A DNA stretch of 64,000 bases from Chondrus crispus (lineage: Eukaryota; Rhodophyta; Florideophyceae; Gigartinales; Gigartinaceae), in NCBI RefSeq assembly GCF_000350225.1, contig NW_005179074.1, forward strand, positions 45,421 through 109,420, given 5' to 3'. This document shows positions 52,816 to 63,923 of the stretch, piece by piece. Within the stretch, counting starts at the first letter, position 1. Each line of letters opens with the position of its first letter. Below the pieces are notes generated by a model that was given only the letters and a program-made list of their open reading frames with translations, made no database searches and was not told where the DNA came from. The position numbers were made by a program, and so were the translations under genes.

Positions 52816-53796
52816 CAAGAACGGCCCTCGGGCGGGGTAATAATTCTGCCACCACTTGGCCTTTTTGCACCCCGACAGGGTACGTCCTAAAATTCGCAAC
52901 GAGTAAACGAAATGGCCTGTCAGGTTCAACCTGACCGACACCATTCGTGCACGTCTACCCGTGCCTTTCGTACAACCACGAGTACGGCTGAACCGAAACC
53001 AAGCCCGCCCTCTTCGAGGTGCATTACACGACGCGTTGCGTCCCTGGCTCGATAGTCGTGGCTCTTGCCACTTTTACCTTAGGGGAAATTCGCTCCCCCT
53101 TTCCATCATTCTCGTCCTTTCCCAGGACGAGATTTTTCTGCCCTTTTCTCGTCAAGAACCGCCTAACTATAGGAACCTTCGAGAAATCCGTCAACTCAAT
53201 TGTTTTCTTCCTTGGATAAATTGCTTCCACAAACCGGTCACAGTAGTTTGCGCCTAGAATTAGCGGGACTGCGAGTTTTTCGCATACAATAAACAAGGCT
53301 GCGCACACAAATTTTCCAAGCCTCACAGGCATTTTAATTGTGCCGAGAGTCTGGAGTGGCCTATTGTTCGCGTCGCCGATGTCTTGGGTCGGTCCGTAGG
53401 ACACCAACATTTCCATTCCTGCCGGAAGTTCCGACCTTCGAACCAAATTCGGTCCGGCGCCTGTGTCCAACACGGACAACACTCGACTCATCAATCCGAC
53501 CGTTGGTCCAATATCCGCGTAAACTTTGTAGTTTTCTCGAGCGAGGACCACGATCTTTTCGGGACATTCTTGTCGCTTGACCCTGTACCAGGGCCTACGA
53601 ATTTGATCCATCGGACGATCCTTGTCTCGACTTAGAATTTTCTTGACAACAGTCGGCTCGTTCGGCCTACCCCCTATTTCAACTACCTCCTCGTCGAGGT
53701 CTTCCCTTCTTGCTATAGACGGGGAACGGGACTGAGTCCCAGACGCAGTACGTTGAACCTGCGCCTCTCGTGACTCCTTCGAGATTCCCCTCTCTA
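52816..53796 (-). pseudogene. gypsy B3 pol N-terminus and protease
   Basis: The pol frame is open from the gag stop region (53796) to a nonsense codon at 53024, where GAA in other copies is TAA. It includes RRPWYRVKRQECPEKI, protease DTGAGPNLV and LILGANY. This copy keeps the pre-protease region that B1 and B2 have frameshifted. Confidence 0.85.
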
Positions 53797-53803
53797 GTTT
53801 CCC
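53794..53803 (-). promoter_or_regulatory. Candidate -1 ribosomal frameshift site between gag and pol of B3
   Basis: The gag frame ends CAG GGA AAC TAG. The heptamer G GGA AAC (53797-53803) fits X XXY YYZ and lies directly before the stop. Slipping back one base leads into CTA GAG AGG..., the open pol frame. B1 and B2 have GGAAAAC at this place. Confidence 0.65.
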
Positions 53804-56096
53804 TGCGGCTGCGGGTTCCTTCTCACGTCCGACGACGCGGGCCCCGCGGCGGGCCCTCTAAAGGGTTGGTTCGACCTCGGCGTTGAAGCACTCGGCGTGC
53901 TCTCCGTCTGCGAATCGAACCAATTCTTGACCTTCAGATAACTCGTCAATGGTATCCCCAATCTCTCGACCCGAGACAACGCCTCATAATTTCCCAAAAC
54001 TCGGTGCATTTCCCGGAGGGAAAGAATGCACGTTGGCGCGGCGTGCCCCTCCTCGCAACAGTGATAGCACACCAGTCCGTGCCTCTTGACGGGATATTGC
54101 GGCCTCGGTCCTCCACGGGCCGGCGGCCTTCCTTGATGTTGCGGCCTTCCCATCCAACCTGGCCTTCGGAACGTTGTGCTCTTGTCTTCTATCGGAATGC
54201 GCGGCGCCGGCGTGTGGCCGCGCCCTCGGAACGCTAACACGGGATCCGTGGCGTCCGAATACGCACTTCTCGTAAGCGGGCGGGTCATTACTGTAGACGC
54301 CCCGCTCGGGTCTTCTTCTCCGTAGCCGTTTCCCTCCGATGATTCAATAAAATCGCCCTCGGCGATAAGCGCACCTCCACAACCATTCTCACTTGGGTTA
54401 CGAGAGCTTACTTCTTCTGACCCAGAAATTGACTCGGCCAGGTGGGCAGCGCCGCGAATTTTTCGCGCGGCATGCGGGGAATTCTGCTTGCTCCCCTTCC
54501 TCAGCGCCGCTGGCGCTTGCATGGTGACCATCTTGGTCTTCTTTCCCTGGGCGCGGCTCGCCGAGCCATGCGCCTTCGCAAATTGACCAGCCTTAGGAAA
54601 GAGACGTCCCTATTGTCCTGACGATATTGGGACACCATTGGCTTGATACTCGCGTCGAGCCCTTCAATAAACGCTGTAAATTGTTCCTCCATCGAGTAAA
54701 CGTTTCCACGTCGATTGCTTGCGTCCGTCAGACGGATATAGAATTCCATCTCGTCTTCGGACGGTCTCTGATGTACTTGTCGCAAGGCGAGCACGGGTTG
54801 GCGGATCGCCTCATCGGTCGCGAAACTTCGCAATAACCACTGCACAGCCATCTGCCAGACGGAAATATTTCTATGGTGGGTTCCGGCCGTCTGTGACACA
54901 GAAGTGTACTGTCTTAGGGCTATTCCGCCGAGGAACTCCGGCAAAAAGCGGATCGCTTGACCTTCATTCATCCCTTGCGTGTCGAATTCTTGAACCAACT
55001 TGGCCAAGAAATCCAGAACCAACACGCCATCATCGCCGGTGAACGTATTGTCTCTCTTCACCTTCGGTGGTATGTCTCTTCTAATTTTTCGCACGGCGGA
55101 CCGCCGGCCGCTAGACAAATACGTCTGCGGCTTCCGCAAGCGGTACGTCCGATACGAAAGCAACTTCTTGAAGAGGTAGTTGGTCGGATTTAATTCCTCC
55201 AACTCCTCCCATCGCGGACCACGTTGCGTTGCGATATCTTCTGGCTCCGCGTCCACATCCCTTCGCGAGGCGGACGAAGTAACTCCGCCTCTCTTTTAGA
55301 TCTTCTTATTCGATGAAATTCCATTTCCTTCCGCTGATCGTCGGTCGGAATTTCCTGAGTGGTTCGACGAACCGTCGCCACCATTTCCTTCTGAACCATT
55401 CGACTCCGAATTTGAGTCGAAAATTTCACGGTCATCACTCCAGTGGCCTTTCTTCTTTCGGCCTTTGGCCGTCTTGGAACTTCTCATTTTGGAGTCCCTA
55501 ATTCGGACAAACTTGTCCCTCTTCGCTCGGTCTTCAGGCCTTTCTTCGCCGAAGAGCGGCCCTTCCTCTAACCTTGGTCCTGACCGGCCCGCAGCCTGCT
55601 CAAAGTCCTTGAGGCGGCGCGCGGCGCGGTCAAATTTATCATCGATGCTGCCCCTTGTTTTGGCCAGAGTCTCCAGGGCTTGATTCGCGTCTCGCCGCGC
55701 TTCCTTGGCGGCGAGCTGCAGCGATTCGAATACCTCCGGCTCTCGGCCCTTGGTCGCATCGGTTAGCGAATTCTCGACGAGAACCACGCGAGCTGTCAGC
55801 TCTTCCAACGCCGTGTGGAACTCGGAGGTTTGCAACTCCAGTTGCTTGTGCACGAGGGCTAATTCAGCCTCGAGATCCTTCTTCGTCTCCTGGCAAATTT
55901 CGCCAATCATATTCTGTAACCTGGTTTCCAGGTTATCCTTGACGGCTTCAATCCCCGTCGGGGATTCTTGACCTTCGGAATCCGTGGCCGTATTGGCCTG
56001 GCTTCGGGTGCGAGGACCTCGCGGGATCCTCGACGCCCTTGCCGATCCGCTTCGGCTCGCCCCGGGACCGACGTCTCCGGGGGCGACTGTCGACAT
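53797..56096 (-). pseudogene. gypsy B3 Gag (broken)
   Basis: The ATG at 56096 (MSTVAPGDVGPG) starts an N-terminal part with coiled coil and Lys/Ser-rich linker, interrupted by a stop at 55296 (SNKKI-stop). Later parts are the capsid-like region (54501-55256, NPTNYLFKKLLSYRTYRL) and the zinc knuckle CYHCCEEGHAAPTC in 53794-54531, in shifted frames. It is diverged from B1 and B2, which are closer to each other. Confidence 0.87.
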
Positions 56097-56264
56097 GGTC
56101 CATTACAAATGAAGGAACTTAAACAAAACAAAAACAAAAAAGAGAACACTACGATGCGTCAAGTAAACTTACGTCATCGAGACCACTTATGTAGTGCGTC
56201 TCCACGCACGCAGTTTCTAGGTCAGGTCTCCTGTACACTAATTTCTAGGTCGGGAGACCACTTC
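56097..56264 (-). promoter_or_regulatory. gypsy B3 leader and primer-binding site
   Basis: The primer-binding site is at 56243-56260, with a second CCCGACCTAGAA-like copy (one base changed) near 56213-56226. The GTAAGT donor-like site is at 56167-56172 on the minus strand, followed by a T-rich tract. Confidence 0.6.
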
Positions 56265-57315
56265 TGTAGTGCAACGTGCCTGGCAGGCCGCGAACATAGT
56301 CCGACGGTCAAACAAAAAGAAGAAGAAAAGCAACAGAAACAACCGCTGCCGATGGCACGCGCTACGGAGCGTTCGAGACTCCCTTTCCCCTTATGTGAGC
56401 TTGCGGCCCACGGTAGCTCGTAGGTTAAGGAAAGATGCCCGGCCCGGGAGGATAATGGTGGTAGAGGCTTGTGAAGACTTGAGTGCTCGGCGAGTGCAGG
56501 TTGGGCTTGTGTACGACAATGTACCCCGGTTCGCTGGGTTGTAAGGCCAATGCTCGACGAGCGTCTTCAGCACCTTGCGTATAATTCAAGGTCTTCGACG
56601 GGGCTCGATTAGCACTACCCGACGGGAACGTAACTATGTAGCAACGCTACGACCAACGTGTTGCCCGATGGCAAAACACCGACACCAATGCGATCGCAAT
56701 CGAGGTTGGTGGTACCAACACTGTCTTGTATGATAAGACCTTCGAAGGACGCGTCGTTGCAACAGCCTTCCGACGAAACAGGACACTGTAGCAGCGCTAC
56801 GACCTATGTGCAGCCCGATGGCAATCACACCAACACCGGATCGGTCGCGACCGACTCCAATGGAACCAACACAATTAAGGGAAAAATAGAGGTGGAGAAA
56901 GAAAAGGATAGGAATTAGAGATAGAAAACGGTAAAAGGATAAGGAAAGGGGACCCCGAGCAATAGAGGATGTCGTTAGCAGCCTAGAAGGGAAGCGCGTC
57001 GCGTGAACGGAAGCGGTCTTCGACAAAGGCGATATCTAACTCCGGCAACTCGGGTTACCTTTACTGACTTGGTGGTCAGCGGGCTAAGGTATATATTGCC
57101 CAGCCGGAGCCACTCCAGTAGCTCGCGGCGCTAGATCCTAGATCTAATCTAATGTCAGCAAAATTAATGCCAACTAATTAACTAAATAACATAAAATAAT
57201 TAAAAATTAAAACTGTGCAATCATTCACACGTGTGTCCGCCAACCCGGACTACTTGTCATATCCAATTATTTTCCTTTCGTTCCACACCCATGTAGAGCC
57301 CATTATTGCACTACA
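56265..57315 (-). repeat. 5' LTR of gypsy B3 (1051 bp)
   Basis: Ends TGTAGTGCAAC and TTGCACTACA. It is about 85 bp longer than the other B LTRs because a segment carrying GCCCGATGGCAA and GGAACCAACAC-type motifs is repeated (56640-56880). It abuts the tyrosine-recombinase fragment; no 3' LTR is in the window. Confidence 0.85.
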
Positions 57316-57973
57316 CCGACTGGTACCTAAACGTTCTCCCCCGCCGATGTCGGGTTTGATTGTCAACGGAATGGCAATGGAAATGGCCCGGCAAGGCCGG
57401 CATGATGTGTCGCTCGCGTTCCGTCTGTTATTTGCGGGGTACCTGAGGGCCAGTGAGCTACTCTCCACCCCATGTCTCCGATGTTTGCTTACCAGGAGAC
57501 ATTCGTTTGCATCACTGGAATGCCTCTACCATCGCCGGATTACGGCTTCGTGACGCAAAGACGGGACCAAACCAATTTGTCATCATTGAGGACCGTATCG
57601 TAATTCTTCTCTGTCGCCTTTATCTTTCATCGTTCTGTCCGGACTCCGCATCCCTTTTATTCCCATTTTCGTACAGCTTTCTGCGTTCGCAATTTCATTC
57701 AATGTTGAATTGTCTGCACCTGGGTCACGTCGGGTTTTCACTACATAGCTTGCGAAATGGTGGGACTACGGCCTCCTCCGTGGAGTGCCTGTGCAGGATA
57801 TTATCCGTCGTGGTCGCTGGTCCGATCCCAAGGCTGCTACCACCTATCTTCAGTCTGGCCGTGCTCTCCTTCTTAGCTTTGCCATTCCTCGCGCTACCCA
57901 GACGCGTCTGCGGGCTCATTATCGGGCCATCACTGCGTGGGCCCAGTCAGGGGTGGGTGCAGAGAGATTTTAG
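57316..57973 (+). pseudogene. Tyrosine recombinase of a DIRS/Ngaro-like retroelement
   Basis: Across two frameshifts (near 57450 and 57780) the plus strand encodes LLFAGYLRASELL (box I arginine), GLRLRDAKTGPNQFV, FSLHSLRNGGTT (H-X-X-R) and IIRRGRWSDPKAATTYLQSGR (W in place of the second His, then the catalytic Tyr). This is the tetrad of tyrosine recombinases. The frame ends at TAG within the first direct repeat. RT and gag of the element are missing because gypsy B3 cuts it. Cryptons also carry such enzymes, but the repeat structure downstream favours DIRS/Ngaro. Confidence 0.75.
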
Positions 57974-58080
57974 ACCCCGGCTTCGTACACTGCCTCCGCC
58001 GGGGGTCTAGTTTGGCATTTAATCATAAAAACAAACCCGCCGCTGGCGACATTAACAAGGACAGTGACGCACCGCAGAGT
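57962..58080 (+). repeat. Direct repeat, first copy (B1 of a split repeat)
   Basis: 119 bp, matching 58387-58505 with a handful of changes. It starts GAGAGATTTTAGACCC at the end of the recombinase ORF and ends GACGCACCGCAGAGT. Confidence 0.85.
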
Positions 58081-58386
58081 ATAAATTCTGCGAATAAGAT
58101 TCTGCTGAAGGAGAGGACCGAGGTAACAGGTGCCGTGAGCCGAGGAGAGGGTCAAGAATGGAGAAACTATGGAGAAGAGGAAGATTTTAGGGGATATCTA
58201 GGAATTTAGGTGACCCTCACAGGATCTCGTTCCGCGAGATTGGTGCGGTACGATTCCTGGGTGGGGAGAAAACCCTCCCCCCCTCTGCCGATTGGACCCT
58301 GGATGGGTACATAAGCGAGTGGAGGAGGTAGTAAGGCGTCACCTGTCCCCCCGGTAGCGACTTTTCTAGGGCCCGCCCGCCCACCC
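58081..58386 (+). other. 306-bp segment between the direct repeats
   Basis: If the element is Ngaro-like this would be A2, a copy of the element's missing 5' end (A1). No second copy exists in the window, so that cannot be verified here. No gene seen. Confidence 0.45.
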
Positions 58387-58505
58387 GAGAGATTTTAGAC
58401 CCTGGCTCCGTACACGGCCTCCGCCGGGGGTCTACTTTGGCATTTAATCATAAAAACAAACCCGCCGCTGGCGACATTAACAAGGACAGTGACGCACCGC
58501 AGAGT
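58387..58505 (+). repeat. Direct repeat, second copy
   Basis: Second copy of 57962-58080; its end probably marks the end of the retroelement. Confidence 0.85.
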
Positions 58506-59332
58506 GAGTTTTGCCACGGAAATGCTTGTGCACATAATTGTGCGTCCCCGTACTGTACGCATGCTTTGTACTCACCGGACGCCGGCGATGACGCCGTCAG
58601 AGTTCTAACGACAGTGTGCGCTGTGAGCTAAGCTCAATCATGATAGTGCGATGAGTGTTTTCACCAACGAGCAGCCACCGTCAGAACTATGAATGACCAA
58701 ATGGCCATTCTATTGCTACTTCTCATTCAGAGCCATGCTCGGTAGGATCTAAATGTCGAGTCTCGTCGGCCGGGCGGCGGCCGACGCTTCCTCTGTGTAC
58801 AGTAAATTTGGATTGTACGCCCGCACATTTTGACATAAATGTGTGCGATACACATTTAACCTAGCATGGGTCGCCCGTCCGAGAAAACGTCGCGTTGTGT
58901 GTGCACAACGTGCCGCTTGCGTGTCACAATAATTTGCGATTTTAGAATTCCAGGAGTCGCCCACTGAAGGTACAGTAGTTGAGGGTCGTAGCAACGCCCT
59001 GAACGGCTACAGCACTTTTGAAAGTGTTCTGAAATCAGAATCGAAATTAATGCTTGGTTTGGGTACGCATGGTACGTTTGATGCAGACCGGACAGTTCCA
59101 AATTTCAACGTGTATTCAAGACTGCAGGACTGACAACTCCGCAAGCCCATGATCATTCCGCATCCCGCCTTCCCCTCTTTTCTCCCAGCGACCGAGCTTG
59201 GCCTCATTCCTTCAATCACGTCTTCTCTAAATTTTCCACAGTGACCCTTCACTGGCCAAGCCAGCCGTCCCAAAGAGAAAACACCGAGTCTATCTGGAAG
59301 ATACCTACCATCTCTACGCTGTGGGCAGCAAC
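58506..59332. other. Intergenic, upstream of the basic nuclear-type protein
   Basis: No repeat or gene recognised. It should contain the promoter of the gene starting at 59333. An inverted pair AATGTGT/ACACATT occurs near 58838-58858. Confidence 0.5.
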
Positions 59333-60103
59333 ATGTCAACTCGCATTCTTCGCTCTGTCCACAATGGCGTCGAACGCCCTGCCAAACGTCGTCGTCTTTC
59401 CTCAAACTCGCCCCTCGCTTCTCTTTCGAAGTTGCAACCTCAAGCAGACGGTCCAAAAACGCTCCATCGAAAACGGATGCGCTCAGACGTCTTTCGCACA
59501 GCATGCTCTTCCGCACCACGCAAGAGGCAGCGTCCTCCCACCATAAAGATCGATGCGGTTGCTCAATCACCCCTTCCGAAACGCATGCGCACCGCTCTTG
59601 AGGATGTGAAGATGGCGGATGTCAGCAAGACGACTAAAGCTGGAACTAAGCCCCGCCCGCGAAGGAAAAAGACCCTGCTCCGAGACGTGCTGCGTGCGGA
59701 AAAAGTAACTCGTGCACACTGGCAGAATGTCATCGTGCAACGGGCTAATTCAAACACCTACCCCGGAAACCAATTCGTGGGGCATCCCGTCGACGATGTC
59801 AATGAACGAACGCCTAGTGCGAGTCCGGGCATGGGGTCGCAGTCAGCCTCTCCTGGGAACGTCACCAGGCTCACGGGGGAGGAGGAGGTGTGCGAAGTGA
59901 TTGATGCCTCTGAAAACATTGATCCAAACGCTCATCAAGGAGCTGGCTATCACTCAGCGCATTCTGGAGGCGCTGCTGTCGTGCCTAGTGTGCATGCAGT
60001 TTTGCTAGACGATGGTTTATGCGCCGTGCGTATTGTTCGGGCGGATGGATCGACCCAGTCTGTTATTATTCAGCCCCCAGACATGGGTCACGATGAGTGG
60101 TGA
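59333..60103 (+). CDS. Basic, probably nuclear protein of unknown function
   Basis: An uninterrupted frame from the ATG at 59333 (MSTRILRSVHNG) to TGA at 60101, 256 residues. The first ~120 residues are rich in Lys/Arg with several nuclear-localisation-like clusters (PAKRRRLSS, RKRQRPP, LPKRMRTA, RPRRKKTLL), two of them followed by similar Ser/Leu/Pro tails. The second half is acidic and Ser/Gly-rich, ending in a small apolar segment (VHAVLLDDGLCAVRIVRADG). No known domain was recognised. It is convergent with the next gene, with about 250 bases between the stops. Confidence 0.6.
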   Translation: MSTRILRSVHNGVERPAKRRRLSSNSPLASLSKLQPQADGPKTLHRKRMRSDVFRTACSSAPRKRQRPPTIKIDAVAQSPLPKRMRTALEDVKMADVSKTTKAGTKPRPRRKKTLLRDVLRAEKVTRAHWQNVIVQRANSNTYPGNQFVGHPVDDVNERTPSASPGMGSQSASPGNVTRLTGEEEVCEVIDASENIDPNAHQGAGYHSAHSGGAAVVPSVHAVLLDDGLCAVRIVRADGSTQSVIIQPPDMGHDEW

Positions 60104-60350
60104 TTTGGGTTCTAAATCTGACGCGCTCTTGTTTATGTATTCATTATTGTTGGGGTTCAGAGTCCTATCCCATCTTCGAGTTTCAAGGTCTCTCCCTGTC
60201 TTTCCCTACTTCTAGAAGGTGCAAGTACTGATGGCGGGACTAGTCCATAGCAATAGTGGCCGTTAATGGTAAACTCTTGTCAAGCTTCTCCTTCTGTCCT
60301 ACCAGCCCATCGTCCCGAGGGTAGCAACAGCAATAACGGGTCATCATGCA

Positions 60351-61685
60351 CTACTCAGCTTTTCCAGTTGAGGATGTAGTGGCCTCTCCTGCACTCCCCA
60401 TGCTTATAGGCAAAATTCTTGTCTGCGGTTTAGACGTTGCTGAACTGCTACGCGATGCCCACGGTACTGCTGCTCGAATGTCACCTGCAAAAAGTTTTGA
60501 ACTCCGCAGGGCAGACGATAACGCCTCGAGAAAGACATTCACAAAGAGACAGCGCAGGACAAGATAGGTAACTACAATGCATGGGATCATGATCACATCA
60601 AGCAACAAGCGCACTCTTGTCGTGCTCCGAGCCAACTCACGGCTCATTTCATAGTACGGAAACCCACCTTCGCCAGTGGAAAGCAGGCCATGTTGAAATG
60701 CGGTATCTGCGCTCGCAGAATCCTCTGTCGGCTCTGTTTCTTCGTAATTATCGTAAATCGTATTCAAGCGGGCAACGGTAACGTGTGCGATTTCGTTGTC
60801 GATGTACTCTAGCTTCGGCTTCAAAACCAGGAGTCCCATCGGTTCATCAGTGTATCCGGATACTGGACCGTGAGCAAGAATGCGCGCAACCTCGTCGTAG
60901 TAGGTGAGGACGCTGGAGTAATGCTCTGGCCGAAGGAAGTAGTCATGAAAGAAAACCCGGGAATGCTCTCTGAGTTGGGGTAGAATTCTTAGAGCGCATG
61001 CGACACGCGCTCGACCGTTAATGAGTACTTTGTCAAACGCAACCTCGGACAAGTTCATCCTTGGAAAATCAACATAATTGTGAAACGCCGTGTAACTTCC
61101 TTCCTCAAACTCCGACTTCAACCCCCAGCCAGCCTTGCCATGAGGCACTGGAGCACAAAATGCTCTCAATCTCTTCGCCAACTCCGGATGCTGCTTCATT
61201 TCTGACGAAATTCCTTTGCAAACTTGTGCGTCGTGTTCGATAACGTACGACTGTGATACGAGCATGGGAAACGACAGAGTCGTGCCACTTGCACCATACT
61301 CTAGATAAGTATCTTCAGGACGCAGATACGACAATAATAGGTCAACTTCAGGTCTGCGCATCGGCAACGATTTGTAGTTAACGAACTCTTCCCGCGCTGC
61401 AAACTCCGCACTTTCGTCCCTTGACGTTGCTCCTATCATGTATGTAGCCATACCTGCAGGAGCATTTTGTAGGTTCGGTACATGGCGGGCTGCTACACGG
61501 CCTGAAGCCTCGAAAAGACGCCCCGCGAAAGGGTAAAGAATGAGAGAGAAAGTGAAAAAGTAGGAAAACAAAATGATGAAGAAAGCTGTTGCAGCGTAAA
61601 TTGTAAGGACTGTCACAGCGCGATAGCGACTCAGCTTTCTGGTCAGGAAACGAACAAGCAGGGTAAACGTCTTCTCAAAAAGCAT
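60351..61685 (-). CDS. Membrane-anchored methyltransferase-like protein
   Basis: A single frame of 444 residues from the ATG at 61685; an upstream in-frame GTG (61703) is unlikely as a eukaryotic start. A long hydrophobic segment at about residues 23-51 and another near 370-400 (DVIMIPCIVVTYLVLRCLF) suggest two membrane anchors. Between them lies a Rossmann-like region with YLEYGASGTTLSFP (motif I-like, ~128), SYVIEHDAQVCKGI, VLINGRARVACALRIL and VFFHDYFLRPEHY. This pattern occurs in SAM-methyltransferase-like families that act on sugars or are uncharacterised. Role in cell-wall or Golgi polysaccharide modification is only a guess. Confidence 0.65.
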   Translation of the reverse strand: MLFEKTFTLLVRFLTRKLSRYRAVTVLTIYAATAFFIILFSYFFTFSLILYPFAGRLFEASGRVAARHVPNLQNAPAGMATYMIGATSRDESAEFAAREEFVNYKSLPMRRPEVDLLLSYLRPEDTYLEYGASGTTLSFPMLVSQSYVIEHDAQVCKGISSEMKQHPELAKRLRAFCAPVPHGKAGWGLKSEFEEGSYTAFHNYVDFPRMNLSEVAFDKVLINGRARVACALRILPQLREHSRVFFHDYFLRPEHYSSVLTYYDEVARILAHGPVSGYTDEPMGLLVLKPKLEYIDNEIAHVTVARLNTIYDNYEETEPTEDSASADTAFQHGLLSTGEGGFPYYEMSRELARSTTRVRLLLDVIMIPCIVVTYLVLRCLFVNVFLEALSSALRSSKLFAGDIRAAVPWASRSSSATSKPQTRILPISMGSAGEATTSSTGKAE

Positions 61686-62594
61686 TTCTCTAAGGCATGT
61701 CACGCAGTGCTCGTACGGTAGTACGCAGATTCAGCGATAGGCCGGAATGAATTCTTGCAACAGAAGCGCAATGATCATCGCTCAGATGTGTAACATGTAG
61801 CGTCTCTGCTTCTTCTGCTACACGTACTGTACCAAAATGGTGTCTTTTTTAAGACAAAAAAATATATGTTTTCTTATGCGGAAACTTTCTACTTCATTTT
61901 TTCAAAAAGACGTAAAAGCACAGCAGTTTGATTTCCATTTTCACACAATTAGCCACAGATGCATGCGTACCTGCAGCATGGCTAGCGCTTTAGCACTCGT
62001 CCCACTTCATCCTGCCTGAACCACACGGAAAGGGCCCAAACCGTCACATGATGGGTGCACAAAGAGTGCTATAAACAGTGAACGCAAGGAAGCACTCGAG
62101 TGTATTTGCAGGATATGAAGTTGCTTCGGAGCGCTTCAACCATCGTTTAATCTTTTGGTATTCTAGGCTGGTAGACTATGTATTTGAAGTTGCGGGAATA
62201 TAGATATGATATAGGAACATGGACTATGCCACAAGTTTCTTTGATGGTGTGAGCGGAAATGAGAAATGGTTTCAGTCCCTTCATCGACCCTTTACACAAG
62301 TGCCATCTTAGTTCGATGATGACAAATCTACCATCTGCAAATTGATCCACGAAAGCGATTCAAAGCTACATAGAGTGATGCCAACTTTCCACACTGCGGC
62401 CCATCTTTAAATAAAGGAGTCTAGCCAAGCGCCTATCCGTACAAGTCTACTGAACATGGATTCTCAGAATCTTTGACGAAATCATTACGAAAATCAGAAT
62501 TCAGTCAATCTTCAACGTCAACTGGATATATCTTCGAGCGGTCTTCGAGCAATCTTGCGAAAAGCAGAGAGAGATACTCTCAACATTTGGGTGG
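61686..62594. other. Intergenic region between the two minus-strand genes
   Basis: No repeat or coding motif recognised. It should hold the promoter of the methyltransferase-like gene (high-coordinate side of 61685) and the 3' end of the next gene. Confidence 0.5.
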
Positions 62595-63923
62595 TCATTT
62601 AGTATCTTCATCGTTCTCTCTATCTTCTGCAGCCGTGTTAGGCGACCGCACAATGTACTTATAATGTCCCTCTGCTGACCTCCTGGGAGAAGCAATGAAA
62701 GACGAGAAAGGTATATTTCCAAGGGTGTTGGCCTCGGCGGAGGCACCGGACGATCTCTTGCTATTTGGACTTGATGTTTTGGCTGGCGGGACCGCTACCA
62801 CCTCAAGACATGGCACATCGTCTTTGTTTCTAGGCATATCTGCAAGAAGGTGGGAAAGGGACCAATGAGCAGATCCGACTGCCCACGACTCGCCCGTGTA
62901 GATCAGTCGAAACACTGCACTAGCTGTTATTATAAGAACTGAACAAACGAGACCAGACACTAATAAAAACAGTCTCCAATCCCATGCGATCTCTGTCACC
63001 CCTGCCACTGGTTTGATATAGCAGGATCCATTGATTGTAGCCGATTCTTTCCCTTCAACACGATTCAGCGGAAACTGCGAAGATGATACAGCCATCATGT
63101 ATGCGTGATAAAGAATCTGCTTGTCATATTTTGAGAGCTCATCTCGTCTCCACCCAGCATCTGCGGTATACATGAGAGCAGCTTGCCCGAGCACGTTGAC
63201 CGTCGGTTCGCAGCTACCTTCAGCTACTCGAGCGGACAACACCACAAGAAGTTTTAGTCTTGTTGTCGATGAATTGCTTAGTTTTGAGATGAAGGAAGGA
63301 TCTATGAAAATATACTTCTCTTCAACAATCACATCTGGGCAGGCATAAGCTTGCGACCTAATGTCTTGACCGAGAAACAGAGCACTGGCTCTTGACGAGC
63401 GGTAAATATGAATCAATTCTTTCGGAGCGCGTGCTAGCAGACATTTGCCGTTTATGCTCCTTGCTTGTATACACACACTGACTGTGTCCTTTGGGACAGC
63501 ACGTACAGATTTTTCTCCATGTTGAACGCATTTTTCATCATGCAAGGCCTTGGATACATTGAGATAGTGAACATGCGTAGTTTGAAGTGTTGGTGATGCA
63601 CAATTAAAAAAGCCACTAATTCCCCGCCGGCCACATGGCCCCTTTCCCTCTGAATCAGCCAGGTGGCCAATGCGTCTTCCCATGCCCTTACAGCTATGGG
63701 GAAACAGAACATATGACTCAGAATCAGGGACGCGAGGTTGGAGAAAGAACATTTTTACCTCTATGACGGTAAATGTTGCCTGGATTATCTTAGAGTTGAC
63801 TCTCAAGTGCTTGTCAACACAGACAGGAGCAGACATATTCTTTTTATTCCCATAGATGTCCGTTGCCCCGCCGACGCCGACAGATGCAATTCCGTCTTCC
63901 CCACATTGAATTTTTTTTGCCAC
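62595..63923 (-). CDS. Unknown single-pass membrane protein, 3' exon
   Basis: A frame of 442 codons ending at TGA 62595. The 5' boundary at 63923 coincides with a 3' splice site, so the protein starts further upstream, outside the window. The part before the membrane segment has paired cysteines and N-glycosylation-type sites (NVS, NSS, NGS), suggesting an extracellular or lumenal domain; the segment at about 317-342 (LFLLVSGLVCSVLIITASAVF) is a clear transmembrane helix; the C-terminal ~100 residues are Ser/Pro-rich and probably cytosolic. I recognise no domain. Confidence 0.6.
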   Translation of the reverse strand: MAKKIQCGEDGIASVGVGGATDIYGNKKNMSAPVCVDKHLRVNSKIIQATFTVIEVKMFFLQPRVPDSESYVLFPHSCKGMGRRIGHLADSEGKGPCGRRGISGFFNCASPTLQTTHVHYLNVSKALHDEKCVQHGEKSVRAVPKDTVSVCIQARSINGKCLLARAPKELIHIYRSSRASALFLGQDIRSQAYACPDVIVEEKYIFIDPSFISKLSNSSTTRLKLLVVLSARVAEGSCEPTVNVLGQAALMYTADAGWRRDELSKYDKQILYHAYMMAVSSSQFPLNRVEGKESATINGSCYIKPVAGVTEIAWDWRLFLLVSGLVCSVLIITASAVFRLIYTGESWAVGSAHWSLSHLLADMPRNKDDVPCLEVVAVPPAKTSSPNSKRSSGASAEANTLGNIPFSSFIASPRRSAEGHYKYIVRSPNTAAEDRENDEDTK

